A DNA stretch of 64,000 bases from JAPWJZ01 sp966211335 (GCA_966211335.1 CBIHNF010000002.1:1-64000), one strand, 5' to 3'; shown: positions 35,728 through 45,093, counted from the first letter of the stretch. The notes: a model not told the origin generated them from the sequence alone. Numbers and translations: made by a program.

Positions 35728-36633
35728 TTACTTCTCCAGACAGAACCAGGTGATTTCGTGCTTGTTATTATAAAGATGGCAGGCGCTACTGCCAGCGATT
35801 TCAAGGAAATTTTGTGTCATTTTGAAGTCCGTCTCGCCCTGGAATTTAATGGTGGAGACGATGTTTTTGACAAGGCCGGAATTTTTCCATTCCAGAAGCA
35901 GGCGCAGCAGCCTTTCCGGATAACAGATGATATCTGAAAACAGCCAGTCAACGGGGCCGATGTCTTTCGGATTGATGGAGAAGGCGGATTGTTCCAGGTG
36001 GCGCACGCGGGGAAGGGCGGCAATTTTTGGGTCGAGCGGCGCTTTGTCGCAGCTGATGACATTCGCGCCGAGCTTCTGCAGCACCCATGTCCAGCCACCG
36101 GGAGCGGCACCCAAATCAACGCAAGTCTCCCCCGGTTGCGGCATTTTACCGGCGCGGATCAGCGCTTCCCAGAGTTTCAAATAAGCGCGGCTCGGCGGCT
36201 CTTCCTTGTCCTCGGTGAAAAGATACGCGCCATTCGCGACGGGCTGGGAGCAGGCGGGGGACGCGAAAATCAGGTCTTCCTTCACCAGCGTCCATGAGCC
36301 GAGCGGCGCTGACGGCGGCGGCGTCGGGAAGCTGATGGGCTTGGCGGAAACATGCGGCAGCTTCTCCGTAATCAGCCCGCTGCGGCGGTGGAAATCATGC
36401 GGGTAATTGGCCCAGTTGCGCTGGATATCGCGCAGCTTCTTTGCGCCATCGCCGATGGACGATATCTCGATAAACCGCGGCTCCAGCCAGGTGTTTTCAG
36501 ACCAGACGACGGTTTTGGGTTTTTCTTTCGTAATGACAAGGCGGCCGAAAACTTCCACGTCGCAGGCAAGCTCGGTCACGAGGTCGTCAATAAAGCCTTC
36601 GGGGGCTAGGTAGGCGGCGCCGTATTCGCTCAT
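35728..36633 (-). CDS. RlmM/FtsJ-like rRNA 2'-O-methyltransferase
   Basis: 301 residues. An N-terminal domain of about 150 residues is followed by an FtsJ-type fold with the SAM-binding CVDLGAAPGGWTWVLQKLGA, then CDKAPLDP, the catalytic Asp in WLFSDIICYPERLL and Lys in STIKFQGETD. This arrangement is that of RlmM, which methylates a cytidine in 23S rRNA. The family call is firm; the precise nucleotide is inferred. The start overlaps the stop of the upstream hypothetical gene by four bases. Confidence 0.75.
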   Translation of the reverse strand: MSEYGAAYLAPEGFIDDLVTELACDVEVFGRLVITKEKPKTVVWSENTWLEPRFIEISSIGDGAKKLRDIQRNWANYPHDFHRRSGLITEKLPHVSAKPISFPTPPPSAPLGSWTLVKEDLIFASPACSQPVANGAYLFTEDKEEPPSRAYLKLWEALIRAGKMPQPGETCVDLGAAPGGWTWVLQKLGANVISCDKAPLDPKIAALPRVRHLEQSAFSINPKDIGPVDWLFSDIICYPERLLRLLLEWKNSGLVKNIVSTIKFQGETDFKMTQNFLEIAGSSACHLYNNKHEITWFCLEK

Positions 36634-37193
36634 TGCGGCTTCGGCAGCTGCGGTTTGCGCAAGGGCGCGCCGTTGTCAAAGGCGGCTGCGACATCATACG
36701 TATTCAGCACATCGTTGCGGGCGCAGTGGCGGATAATTTCTTTCTGCAGTTTTTCCAGCCCGTCTTCCTGCTTGAGGTCAAAGGTGAGGGAGCGCATTTT
36801 TGCGCTGATATCGCCTTCGTTCAGCTTGGCATCGACACCCTGAAAGCGGATATCGAATTCGGAGATGCCGACTTTTAAAACGGGGTTGCCGCTTTCCTTG
36901 GTTGCAATGCCGATGAGGCGGTGAATGGGCCCCATGCGCAGGATGCCGCTGACAGGCACGGTCAGGCCGCCGCCCGCGAAAAGGTCAAAGGCCTGTTCCG
37001 ACGCATCGCCGAACAGCGTCAGCTCCACATCCATGCCGGATTTTTTGAGGTCGCCGACCATCAGGCTCAGGCCCTCAACAGCCCGATCGAGGCCGCTGGA
37101 GGCAGAGCTGCGGGAAAATTTATCTTTCTGCGCGTTAAATTCGCTGCTGATGCCGTTAGCGTCCAGTCGCCGCATAGTGGTTTGTTCCTGCAA
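36630..37193 (-). CDS. Hypothetical protein
   Basis: 187 residues; an ATG at 37175 is an alternative start. No signal peptide or membrane helix. It is a compact mixed alpha/beta sequence (e.g. GGGLTVPVSGILRMGPIHRL, PVLKVGISEFDIRFQGVDAK) with a Pro/Lys-rich tail. I recognise no family. It is coupled by a four-base overlap to the RlmM-like gene and so may share its role. Confidence 0.6.
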   Translation of the reverse strand: MQEQTTMRRLDANGISSEFNAQKDKFSRSSASSGLDRAVEGLSLMVGDLKKSGMDVELTLFGDASEQAFDLFAGGGLTVPVSGILRMGPIHRLIGIATKESGNPVLKVGISEFDIRFQGVDAKLNEGDISAKMRSLTFDLKQEDGLEKLQKEIIRHCARNDVLNTYDVAAAFDNGAPLRKPQLPKPQ

Positions 37194-37333
37194 TCAAGCT
37201 TCGGTTGAAGGCGCACATCATATCAGGCGGGGAAGCGGTGGCAATATGAAAAGGCTCACCACTGCTTCGCTATTTAAGCCTTAACTATTTAATTGTATAA
37301 GGTTTCTACCGCCACAAAAGGAATTCACAAGTT

Positions 37334-38755
37334 ATGACAAAAGAAGCCACTGCCGCCACGCCCGCCAGCCCCATCCACCAGTTCGACAAAAGCATTCTGC
37401 GCGAATACGACATTCGCGGCACGGTGGGCAACACGCTGAAGGAAGCGGACTGCTACTTCATCGGTAGAGCTTTCGGCACCATGCTGAAGCGGGAGCAGAA
37501 CGGCAAGACGGTGGCGATCGGCTATGACGGCAGAGCCAGCTCCGTCCTCTTTGCCGAGCAGGTTATCAAGGGTCTCGTTGATTGCGGCCTCACGGTCGAG
37601 AACGTCGGCCTTGGCCCGACACCGATGGTTTACTTCGCGATGAAGTCGCGGAAGCTCGATGCCGCGGTCGTCATCACCGGCTCGCACTCGCCGCTCAGCT
37701 ACAACGGCGTTAAAATGGCCTATGGCACGGGCCCGTTCTATGGCGCGATGGTGCAGAAAATCGGCACGCTCGCGGCCGCCGGCGATTTTGAAAGCGGCAC
37801 GGGCAGCGCGTCCAAAGTCGATGTGCAGGACGCTTACGTCGACCGCATGATGCAGGACTACCACGGCATCAAAGACCTCAATATCGCCTGGGACATGGGC
37901 AACGGTGCCGCCGGTGAAATCATCCGCCGCCTCGTCAAGAAGCTGCCGGGCAAGCATGTGCTGCTGTTTGACGAGATTGACGCGACCTTCCCCAACCACC
38001 ACCCCGATCCGACCGTGGCCAAAAACCTTGTCGATCTGCAAAAAGCGGTGAAAGACAACGGCTGCGACATCGGCATCGGCTTTGACGGCGACGCCGACCG
38101 CATCGGCGCGGTGGATGAAAACGGCACCATCATCTGGGCCGACCTCATCATGGCGCTTTATGCGGCGGAAGTGCTGAAAACCAACCCCGGCGCCTCCATC
38201 ATCGCCGACGTCAAATGCTCGCGCGTTCTGTTCGATGAAATCGCGCGCCTCGGCGGCAAGCCGGTGATGTGGATTACCGGCCACTCGCTCATCAAGGCGA
38301 AGATGCAGGAATTGAAATCCCCGCTCGGCGGCGAGCTCGCGGGCCACATCTGCTTTGCCGATAAATACTACGGCTTTGACGATGCGCCCTATTGCGCGGT
38401 GCGCCTGCTCAACATCCTTTCCAACTCCGGCAAGAAAATGTCGCAGCTGACGGCGCACCTGCCGAAGATGCACTACACGCCGGAAGTGCGCTTCCACGTG
38501 CCGGCGGAGCGCAAGTTCCAGGTCGCGGGCGAAATCAAGGCACGCCTTAAGGCCGAAGCCAACAAGGACGTCTCCATCATCGACATCGACGGCGTACGCG
38601 TGACGACGCCGGACGGCTGGTGGCTGATGCGCCCCTCCAACACCGAAGAACTGCTGACCGTGCGTGCGGAAGGTTATACGACCGAAGGCCTCGAGCGCGT
38701 GAAAGCGCAGCTCGTCAGCCAGCTCGCCGCCTCCGGCATCGCCTCGCCCTTTTAA
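37334..38755 (+). CDS. Phosphomannomutase / phosphoglucomutase
   Basis: 473 residues, alpha-D-phosphohexomutase family (ManB/AlgC type), interconverting hexose-1- and hexose-6-phosphate for exopolysaccharide or LPS sugars. The N-terminal REYDIRGTVG, the catalytic serine in VITGSHSPLSYNGVKM, the magnesium loop GFDGDADRIGAVD, the sugar-binding GGELAGHICF and the phosphate-binding RPSNTEELLTVRAE are all present. The loop has Ser where most relatives have Asn (TGSHNP). The chpT gene follows 14 bases downstream. Confidence 0.9.
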   Translation: MTKEATAATPASPIHQFDKSILREYDIRGTVGNTLKEADCYFIGRAFGTMLKREQNGKTVAIGYDGRASSVLFAEQVIKGLVDCGLTVENVGLGPTPMVYFAMKSRKLDAAVVITGSHSPLSYNGVKMAYGTGPFYGAMVQKIGTLAAAGDFESGTGSASKVDVQDAYVDRMMQDYHGIKDLNIAWDMGNGAAGEIIRRLVKKLPGKHVLLFDEIDATFPNHHPDPTVAKNLVDLQKAVKDNGCDIGIGFDGDADRIGAVDENGTIIWADLIMALYAAEVLKTNPGASIIADVKCSRVLFDEIARLGGKPVMWITGHSLIKAKMQELKSPLGGELAGHICFADKYYGFDDAPYCAVRLLNILSNSGKKMSQLTAHLPKMHYTPEVRFHVPAERKFQVAGEIKARLKAEANKDVSIIDIDGVRVTTPDGWWLMRPSNTEELLTVRAEGYTTEGLERVKAQLVSQLAASGIASPF

Positions 38756-38769
38756 ACAGGAGCTATACC

Positions 38770-39405
38770 ATGGATGTTCTGCTTGACCCGCGCGTGATGG
38801 AGCTGATCGCCTCCCGCATCTGCCACGACCTCGTCAGCCCCGTCGGCGCCGTCAATAACGGCGTCGAGCTGATGCAGGAGATGGAGGATGCCGGCGCCGA
38901 AGCGCAGCAGCTGATCGCCGATTCAGCGCAGCAGGCCTCCATCCGCCTGAAAGCCTTCCGCCTGTCGTACGGCGCGGCTGGCACCGACAAGAACGTCGGC
39001 TTCAAGGATATCCGCGATACCTTCACCGACCTTTTGAAATCCGGACGCGTCCAGGCGGAATTCGAGCCCGACCTCGGCCCCAAATTCTCCATGCCGCCGC
39101 GCGGGTTTTATAAAGTCCTGCTGAACCTCCTGATCCTTGCCGAAGAATGCAACCACGGCGAAGGCAAGGTGACTGTCAGCGCGGTTGACGGCAACAAGGG
39201 CATTCGCATCATGGTGACGGGAAAAAACCCCGGCTTCCGCGACGGCACCGAAGCCGCCTTGCGCGGCGAGACGAAAGCGGAAGACCTCGACCCGCGTTCG
39301 GTCCACGCCTATGTGACGGGCAAATTCGCCAGCTGGTTTGATCTTAAAATCAGCTGGACGGCCGCGCCAGATCTTGGAAAAGTCGAGTTCCAACTCGCGG
39401 TTTGA
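38770..39405 (+). CDS. chpT: ChpT-like histidine phosphotransferase
   Basis: 211 residues from the ATG at 38770, preceded by AGGAG at an ideal distance; the frame is open further upstream within the mutase gene. It has a histidine-kinase-like dimerisation helix with the phospho-accepting His19 in SRICHDLVSPVGAVNNGVEL, then a degenerate ATPase-like fold without a nucleotide-binding N or G box. This is the pattern of ChpT, which in Caulobacter relays phosphate from CckA to CtrA and CpdR. The presence of ctrA in the same window supports the assignment. Confidence 0.8.
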   Translation: MDVLLDPRVMELIASRICHDLVSPVGAVNNGVELMQEMEDAGAEAQQLIADSAQQASIRLKAFRLSYGAAGTDKNVGFKDIRDTFTDLLKSGRVQAEFEPDLGPKFSMPPRGFYKVLLNLLILAEECNHGEGKVTVSAVDGNKGIRIMVTGKNPGFRDGTEAALRGETKAEDLDPRSVHAYVTGKFASWFDLKISWTAAPDLGKVEFQLAV

Positions 39406-39531
39406 TACCGTTCCAGCCCGCGGTTTAAAATAAATTCGCCTCGCGCCATACGAGCGTATGTCTGCGGCATTGTTTTGCAATAAACTGTTAAACCCTTTCG
39501 CGCATGCTGTAGGAAGCGGAAAGGATTTGGC

Positions 39532-41571
39532 ATGGATGACACCCTGCAGGAATTTGTCGTGGAGACGCGGGAGAGCTTGAGCGCGCTCGACCTCGAGCTG
39601 TTGCGGCTCGAGAAAAATCCGAAAGACAAAGACCTTATCAACCGCGTCTTCCGCCTTGTCCATACCGTCAAGGGCAACTGCGGATTTTTAAACCTGCCGC
39701 GGCTTGAGAACGTCACGCATCATACCGAAACCATACTTGGCCGCTACCGCAGCGGCGCGCTGGACGTGACGCCGGATTCCGTATCGCTGCTGCTGCAGTC
39801 ACTCGACCGCATCAAGTCCATCGTTGGCAGTCTTGCCGAAACGGGGGAGGAGCCGAAGGGGGATGACAAGCCGCTGCTGGCGCTGCTCGACCTTGCGGCG
39901 CTCACCGCCAAGCCCGCGGCCGCACCCGCCACAGCGCCGCCGGCCGTGCCGGTCGAGGATATCGCGGCTTCCGTCCGCCTCAGCCTAGCGACGCTGGAAA
40001 ATATTTTAAGCTCCGTCAGCGAGCTGGTGCTGACGCGCAACCAGATTTTACAAGGCGCAGGCACGGCGACGCCGGAATTAAAGGCGCATATCTCCCGCCT
40101 CAACCGCGCGGTGTCGGGCCTGCAGGAAGATGTCATGAAGGCGCGGCTGCAGCCGCTGCAGGCCGCCTTTTCAAAACTGCCGCGCATGGTGCGCGACCTT
40201 GCCGCCGACCTTGGCAAGAAAATCCGGCTCGAGCTGGAGGGCGAGGATACCGAGATTGACCGGCAGGTGCTGGAGCTGATGCGCGACCCCCTGACGCATC
40301 TCGTCCGCAACGCTGCCGACCACGGGCTTGAAAAGCCCGGGCCCCGCATTGCCGCCGGCAAGCATGCCGAAGGCTGCATCCGCGTCCGCGCGCATCATGA
40401 AGGCGGGCAGGTGGTGATTGTGATTGAAGACGACGGGCAGGGGCTGGACCCCGCCGCCATCGGCCGCAAGGCGCTTGAAAAAGGCGTCGTCACGCTGGAC
40501 AGTCTTCGCGCCATGAACGAGCGGCAGGTGCGGCAGCTGATTTTTACGCCCGGCTTTTCGACTGCCAATGCCGTTACCGCGCTCTCCGGCCGCGGCGTGG
40601 GGCTCGATGTGGTGCGCACCAATATCGAGAAAATCGGCGGCACCGTTGATATTGCCAGTGAGGTGGGCAAAGGCACGGCCTTCACCCTTCGCATCCCGCT
40701 CACAGTGGCCATCGTGCCAGCCATGATCCTCAGCGTCGCGGGCGCGCCCTATGCGGTGGCGCAGGCGCAGGTGCGGGAAGTTTTGCGCCTCCGCCGCAAC
40801 GGCCCGCACCGCATCGAGCTGGTGGGCGATGAAAAATTTCTGCGCCTGCGCGGTGCTTTGCTGCCGCTGGTGTCCTTGCAATCCATTCTCGGCGCGGGGG
40901 ATGCGCCGGATGCCAATCATCCCTGCTGCATCATCGTCCTCGGCGAAGGGCGGCAGGCCTATGGCGTGATTGTCGACGGCGTGCATTCGACGGAAGAAAT
41001 CGTCGTGCGGCCGGTCTTGAGTATTCTTGCGCAGCAGCGGGTTTACAGCGGCTGCAGTGTGCTGGGCGATGGGTGCGTCGTGCTCATCCTTGACCCCGCC
41101 GGCATTGCTGCGGCCGGCGGTATTGACCTTTCCCGCGCGGCGGAAGAAAAATCCCTGCCACCGCCGGCGCCCGGCCCGGCACCGGAGCCGCTGCTAGTAT
41201 TCCGCGAAGCCGGGCGCGATTACGCGCTGCGCCTAAGCGATGTCTGGCGGCTTGAGAAAGTTGATATCACAACGGTTGCCGAGGTCGGGGGCCTCAGCGT
41301 TACCGAATATCTGGACAAGCTGCTGCCGCTCTGCTTCCTGCACGGCCGTCCCCAAAACCCGCCAAAAGGCCGCGCGAAAATGCTGGTGCTGCAGGAACAA
41401 GGGCAGCCGCGCGCGGGACTGGTGATTGAAGAAGTGACGGATATTCTATCTGCCCGCATCGATGATGCCGCTGGTGAAGGCATTATCGGCACGGCGGTCA
41501 TGAACCACCGGCCGCTGCCCGTGCTGGAAGCGACCGGCTGCATCCGCCGCGCGCGCGGGGAAGGCGTATGA
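39532..41571 (+). CDS. cheA: Chemotaxis histidine kinase CheA
   Basis: 679 residues. Order: HPt domain with His44 in RLVHTVKGNCGFL (about 1-110), a Pro/Ala linker, dimerisation helices (about 145-210), ATPase domain with HLVRNAADHGLEKP and IEDDGQGLDP (about 215-390), and two C-terminal CheW-like domains (about 395-525 and 545-675). A clear CheY-binding P2 domain is absent. It is the first gene of a tightly overlapping che operon and should phosphorylate CheY and CheB. Confidence 0.9.
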   Translation: MDDTLQEFVVETRESLSALDLELLRLEKNPKDKDLINRVFRLVHTVKGNCGFLNLPRLENVTHHTETILGRYRSGALDVTPDSVSLLLQSLDRIKSIVGSLAETGEEPKGDDKPLLALLDLAALTAKPAAAPATAPPAVPVEDIAASVRLSLATLENILSSVSELVLTRNQILQGAGTATPELKAHISRLNRAVSGLQEDVMKARLQPLQAAFSKLPRMVRDLAADLGKKIRLELEGEDTEIDRQVLELMRDPLTHLVRNAADHGLEKPGPRIAAGKHAEGCIRVRAHHEGGQVVIVIEDDGQGLDPAAIGRKALEKGVVTLDSLRAMNERQVRQLIFTPGFSTANAVTALSGRGVGLDVVRTNIEKIGGTVDIASEVGKGTAFTLRIPLTVAIVPAMILSVAGAPYAVAQAQVREVLRLRRNGPHRIELVGDEKFLRLRGALLPLVSLQSILGAGDAPDANHPCCIIVLGEGRQAYGVIVDGVHSTEEIVVRPVLSILAQQRVYSGCSVLGDGCVVLILDPAGIAAAGGIDLSRAAEEKSLPPPAPGPAPEPLLVFREAGRDYALRLSDVWRLEKVDITTVAEVGGLSVTEYLDKLLPLCFLHGRPQNPPKGRAKMLVLQEQGQPRAGLVIEEVTDILSARIDDAAGEGIIGTAVMNHRPLPVLEATGCIRRARGEGV

Positions 41572-42020
41572 CAATCGCGCCCGCCAAGCTGCTGACCTTT
41601 CGCATCGCGGGGCAATTATGCGGCCTCGATATTCCCGCGGTGCTGGAAGTCGGACGCGGTCTGCCGCGGCTGACCCCCGCGCCGCTGGCAAAGCCGGAGG
41701 TGATGGGCCTTGCCTACATGCAGAACCGCATCGCCGCGGTCGTCAGCCTGCGCCGCTATTTCGGCTTTCCGGTGCTGATGACGACGGGTAAACCCTGCTA
41801 TATCCTCGTCGAGAATAAGGGCGAGCTTTACGCGCTGTTGGTCGATCAGGTCGGGGAGGTCGGCAGCTTTGCCCCCGCGCCGGATGCCATGACGGCGCGT
41901 CTTGGCAGCGGCTGGCACGGCGCGATCACCGGCGTTTATCTGGCAAAGGAAGAGCTTCTCGGCGCGCTTGACCTGCAGAGCATTTTCAAAGGCCTCGGCA
42001 TCGTGAAGGAAAGCGCGTGA
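41568..42020 (+). CDS. cheW: Chemotaxis coupling protein CheW
   Basis: 150 residues, a single CheW domain: LTFRIAGQLCGLDIPAVLEV at the start and GVYLAKEELLGALDLQSIF at the end. It links receptors to CheA at the cell pole. The start overlaps the cheA stop (atga) and the stop overlaps the cheY start (gtga). Confidence 0.9.
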   Translation: MTIAPAKLLTFRIAGQLCGLDIPAVLEVGRGLPRLTPAPLAKPEVMGLAYMQNRIAAVVSLRRYFGFPVLMTTGKPCYILVENKGELYALLVDQVGEVGSFAPAPDAMTARLGSGWHGAITGVYLAKEELLGALDLQSIFKGLGIVKESA

Positions 42021-42382
42021 AAAACCTGCTGATTGTCGATGACAGCCCCATCGTCCGCCGCATCGCGCGGGAATTCATGACCAGCCTCGGGTTTGCCTGC
42101 CGCGAAGCCGCGGACGGGCAGGAGGCGCTGACGCTTTGCGCCGCCGCCATGCCGGATGCGCTGCTGCTCGACTGGAATATGCCGGTCATGGACGGCATTG
42201 ACTGCCTCAAGCAATTGCGCCAGAACCCCGGTGCCGCGGGCGTCAAGGTTATCATCTGCACAACGCATGCGGAGCTGGCGGAAATTGAAGAGGCATTGTT
42301 AGCCGGCGCAGATGAATACGTCATGAAACCGTTTGACCGCGAGATGCTGGAGGGAAAATTCCGGCAGGTCGGCCTGCTTTAG
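42017..42382 (+). CDS. cheY: Chemotaxis response regulator CheY
   Basis: 121 residues, GTG start in a four-base overlap with cheW. A stand-alone receiver domain with the acidic pair IVDDSP, phospho-acceptor Asp52 in LLLDWNMPVMDG, a conserved Thr in ICTTHA and Lys in YVMKPFD. After phosphorylation by CheA it should act on the flagellar switch (FliG/FliN are encoded nearby). Confidence 0.9.
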   Translation: MKNLLIVDDSPIVRRIAREFMTSLGFACREAADGQEALTLCAAAMPDALLLDWNMPVMDGIDCLKQLRQNPGAAGVKVIICTTHAELAEIEEALLAGADEYVMKPFDREMLEGKFRQVGLL

Positions 42383-42384
42383 GC

Positions 42385-43446
42385 ATGACGGTTTTCGTCC
42401 GCAAAAGCTTTCGCCCCGTCCGCGTCATGGTGGTTGATGATTCCAGCATCGTGCGCGGCCTCCTCACGCGCTTTCTGGAAGAGCAGCCGGATATTCAGGT
42501 CGTGGCCGCGCTGCCGGATGGCAAGCAGGCGATTGCGATGCTGGAAGTGGTCGACCCCACCGTCATCATTCTCGATATCGAAATGCCGGTCATGGACGGG
42601 CTGCAGACGCTGCCTGTCTTGCGTGAAAAATGCCCAAAGGTACCCGTCATCATCGCGTCTTCCGCAACGCGCGACAATGCGCGGCTCGTGTTTGAATGCC
42701 TGTCAAAGGGCGCGGCGGATGTGCTGCCAAAGCCTCAGGCGCAGGAAATGGCGCAACCCGGCGCCTTTAGCGCGCAATTAGTGGCGCGCGTGCTGGCCCT
42801 CGCCGGCCGCGCGCCGCCCGAGATTCCCGTGCCGCTGCCGGAATTGCCAGCACCACAAGCGGTGGCGCCGCCCGCCTGCATCGCCGTCTGCGCCTCGACG
42901 GGCGGGCCGCAGGCGCTGTTGCAGGTTTTCTCCGCCTTGAAATCCGGCGTCACCCTTCCTGTTTTCGTGACGCAGCATATGCCGCCACATTTCACCGCCG
43001 TGCTTGCCGAAAATATCGCGCAGGTGGCTGGCATGCCCTGCGCCGAAGCCGTGGAGGGGGAGGAAGTGACAGGCGGCCGTATTTATGTCGCACCCGGCAA
43101 CTATCACCTGACGCTGCGCATGCATGACCACCGCCGCCATATCGCCCTGCTGCAAACACCGCCCGAACATTTCTGCCGCCCCGCCGCCGACCCCATGCTG
43201 CGCAGTTTGTGCGAAGCCTACAATGGCCGCGTGCTGGCGGTGGTACTGACCGGTATGGGCGCGGATGGGCTTGCGGGCTGCCGGCAGGTCAAGGAAGCGG
43301 GCGGCATCATCCTTGCGCAGGATCAGGCGACCAGCACGGTCTGGGGCATGCCGGGGGCGGTCGCCAATGCCCGCATCTGTACCGACATTGTGCCGCTGCC
43401 CGATATGCCCGCCGCTATCCTGCGCCAGCTGCGGGGGTGGCCATGA
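42385..43446 (+). CDS. cheB: Chemotaxis protein-glutamate methylesterase CheB
   Basis: 353 residues. An N-terminal receiver domain (VMVVDDSSIVRG, Asp64 in ILDIEMPVMDGL) is joined by a linker to the esterase domain with the catalytic serine in CASTGGPQALLQ, His in TQHMPPHF and Asp in GMGADGLAG. It removes methyl groups from, or deamidates, chemoreceptors. It is two bases after cheY and overlaps cheR by four bases (atga). Confidence 0.95.
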   Translation: MTVFVRKSFRPVRVMVVDDSSIVRGLLTRFLEEQPDIQVVAALPDGKQAIAMLEVVDPTVIILDIEMPVMDGLQTLPVLREKCPKVPVIIASSATRDNARLVFECLSKGAADVLPKPQAQEMAQPGAFSAQLVARVLALAGRAPPEIPVPLPELPAPQAVAPPACIAVCASTGGPQALLQVFSALKSGVTLPVFVTQHMPPHFTAVLAENIAQVAGMPCAEAVEGEEVTGGRIYVAPGNYHLTLRMHDHRRHIALLQTPPEHFCRPAADPMLRSLCEAYNGRVLAVVLTGMGADGLAGCRQVKEAGGIILAQDQATSTVWGMPGAVANARICTDIVPLPDMPAAILRQLRGWP

Positions 43447-44255
43447 GCCTTCATCCGCAGGATTTTGCATTTTTTGCCGACATCCTGAAGCGGGAATCCG
43501 GCCTTGCGCTGACGCCGGACAAGGCCTACCTGCTTGAATCCCGCCTTGCCCCCATCGCACGGCGAAGAGAGGCGCGCGACCTTGAATCGCTGGCAACACT
43601 GCTGCGGCAGGGGCGCGACCGCGAATTGCTGCGCGATATCGTGGAGGCGATGACGACGGCGGAAACATCTTTCTTCCGCGACATGCGGCCCTTTACTGTT
43701 CTGAAGGATGATATTATTCCCAGCCTCACGCGCCGACGCGAGGCTTCGCGCCGCCTGAATATCTGGTCGGCCGCCTGCGCCAGCGGGCAGGAGGTTTATT
43801 CGCTTGCCATGCTGCTGCAGGAGCATCCGCTGCTCATCGGCTGGCACGTTGATATCCTCGCGACCGATATCTGCGCGCCGATACTCGAAAAAGCGAAGGC
43901 CGGCAGCTATAGCCAGTTCGAGGTGCAGCGCGGCCTGCCCATCCATTCCCTTGTGCGGCACTTCACCAAGGACGGCGATCATTTCGTGGTCAAGCCCGCG
44001 CTGCGTGACAATATCCGCTTCCGGCAGGCAAATTTGCTGGATACGCCGCCGGGGCAGGGTGCGTTTGATATTATCTTCTGCCGCAACGTGCTGATTTATT
44101 TTGACCCCGCGACGAAGGTGGACGCCTTGCGCAATTTACGCTGCGCCCTCGCGCCCGACGGTGTGCTGTTCCTCGGCGGGGCTGAAACGGTTGTCGGCCT
44201 CAGCGTTGATTTCCAGCCGCTGGCGGGCTGTGCCGGCGCGTTCACGCGCACCTGA
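43443..44255 (+). CDS. cheR: Chemotaxis receptor methyltransferase CheR
   Basis: 270 residues from the ATG at 43443, which overlaps the cheB stop. An all-helical N-terminal domain (about 1-70) is followed by the SAM-binding domain with TTAETSFFRDMRPF, IWSAACASGQEVYSLAM and IIFCRNVLIYFDPATK. It methylates receptor glutamates. It is the last gene of the che operon and is followed by a terminator. Confidence 0.95.
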   Translation: MSLHPQDFAFFADILKRESGLALTPDKAYLLESRLAPIARRREARDLESLATLLRQGRDRELLRDIVEAMTTAETSFFRDMRPFTVLKDDIIPSLTRRREASRRLNIWSAACASGQEVYSLAMLLQEHPLLIGWHVDILATDICAPILEKAKAGSYSQFEVQRGLPIHSLVRHFTKDGDHFVVKPALRDNIRFRQANLLDTPPGQGAFDIIFCRNVLIYFDPATKVDALRNLRCALAPDGVLFLGGAETVVGLSVDFQPLAGCAGAFTRT

Positions 44256-44281
44256 ATGCGGCTGGGTTTACGCGCGCATGA

Positions 44282-44319
44282 AAAAACGGCGGCCTTGAAA
44301 AGCCGCCGTTTTTATCTTT
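44282..44319 (+). terminator. Rho-independent terminator of the che operon
   Basis: The 12-base stem AAAAACGGCGGC / GCCGCCGTTTTT with an 8-base loop, followed by ATCTTT. Its A-rich 5' side would also give a T-run for the converging ctrA transcript. Confidence 0.85.
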
Positions 44320-44335
44320 GGAGAAGAATTGGGTG

Positions 44336-45043
44336 TTAGGCGTTGGCGCTTTCCTTGACCGCGCCGGTCGGATCCCGCAGCACATAGCCGCGGCCCCAGA
44401 CCGTTTCGATGCAGCCGCCGCCATCGGGCGAAATTTTCTCGATCTTCTTGCGCAGTTTGCAGATGAAGACGTCGATGATCTTGACTTCAGGCTCGTCCAT
44501 GCCGCCGTAGAGGTGGTTGAGGAACATTTCCTTGGTCAGCGTCGATCCCTTGCGGAGCGAGAGAAGTTCGATGATGCCGTATTCTTTCGAGGTGAGATGC
44601 AGCTGTTTTGCATCGACCTCCACGGTGCGGGCATCGAGGTTGACGGCGATCGGGCCGGTCTTGATGATGCTTTGCGAGTGGCCCTTGGAGCGGCGGACGA
44701 TGGCCTGGATACGCGCCATCAGCTCGCGCTTGTCGAAAGGTTTCGTCAGGTAGTCATCGGCGCCGAAGCCGAGGCCTTTGAGTTTCGAGTCCAGCTCCGA
44801 GAGGCCGGAGAGGATGAGAATCGGGGTTTCAACCTTGGCAGCGCGCAGGCGCTTCAGAACTTCATAACCATCGAGGTCAGGGAGCATGAGGTCGAGGATA
44901 ATGATGTCATATTCGTATAATTTGCCGATTTCCAGGCCGTCTTCGCCCATATCGGTGGTGTCGACGACGTAACCGTCGGATTTCAGCATCAGCTCGATGC
45001 TTTTTGCCGTGGATTGATCGTCTTCAATGAGTAATACCCGCAT
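44336..45043 (-). CDS. ctrA: Cell cycle response regulator CtrA
   Basis: 235 residues. An OmpR-type regulator with receiver phospho-acceptor Asp51 (YDIIILDLMLPDLDGYEVL), switch Lys in DYLTKPFDK, and a winged-helix domain whose TLTKEMFLNHLYGGMDEPE and KIIDVFICKLRKKIEKI are hallmarks of CtrA. In related bacteria it binds TTAA-N7-TTAA and controls flagellar, chemotaxis and cell-cycle genes. It ends in ESANA, compared with the ClpXP-recognised AA end in Caulobacter. The promoter region carries CtrA boxes, implying autoregulation. Confidence 0.95.
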   Translation of the reverse strand: MRVLLIEDDQSTAKSIELMLKSDGYVVDTTDMGEDGLEIGKLYEYDIIILDLMLPDLDGYEVLKRLRAAKVETPILILSGLSELDSKLKGLGFGADDYLTKPFDKRELMARIQAIVRRSKGHSQSIIKTGPIAVNLDARTVEVDAKQLHLTSKEYGIIELLSLRKGSTLTKEMFLNHLYGGMDEPEVKIIDVFICKLRKKIEKISPDGGGCIETVWGRGYVLRDPTGAVKESANA

Positions 45044-45093
45044 AGCGCGTGTCCCCTTTTGATGTTTGCCCTTAAGCTTTGATTAGGGTAGCT

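Noticed and set aside
37274..37295. Cluster of TTAA tetramers before the phosphohexomutase as a CtrA box
   Set aside because: The spacings are 3, 4 and 11 bases, none of which is the 6-7 needed between half-sites.
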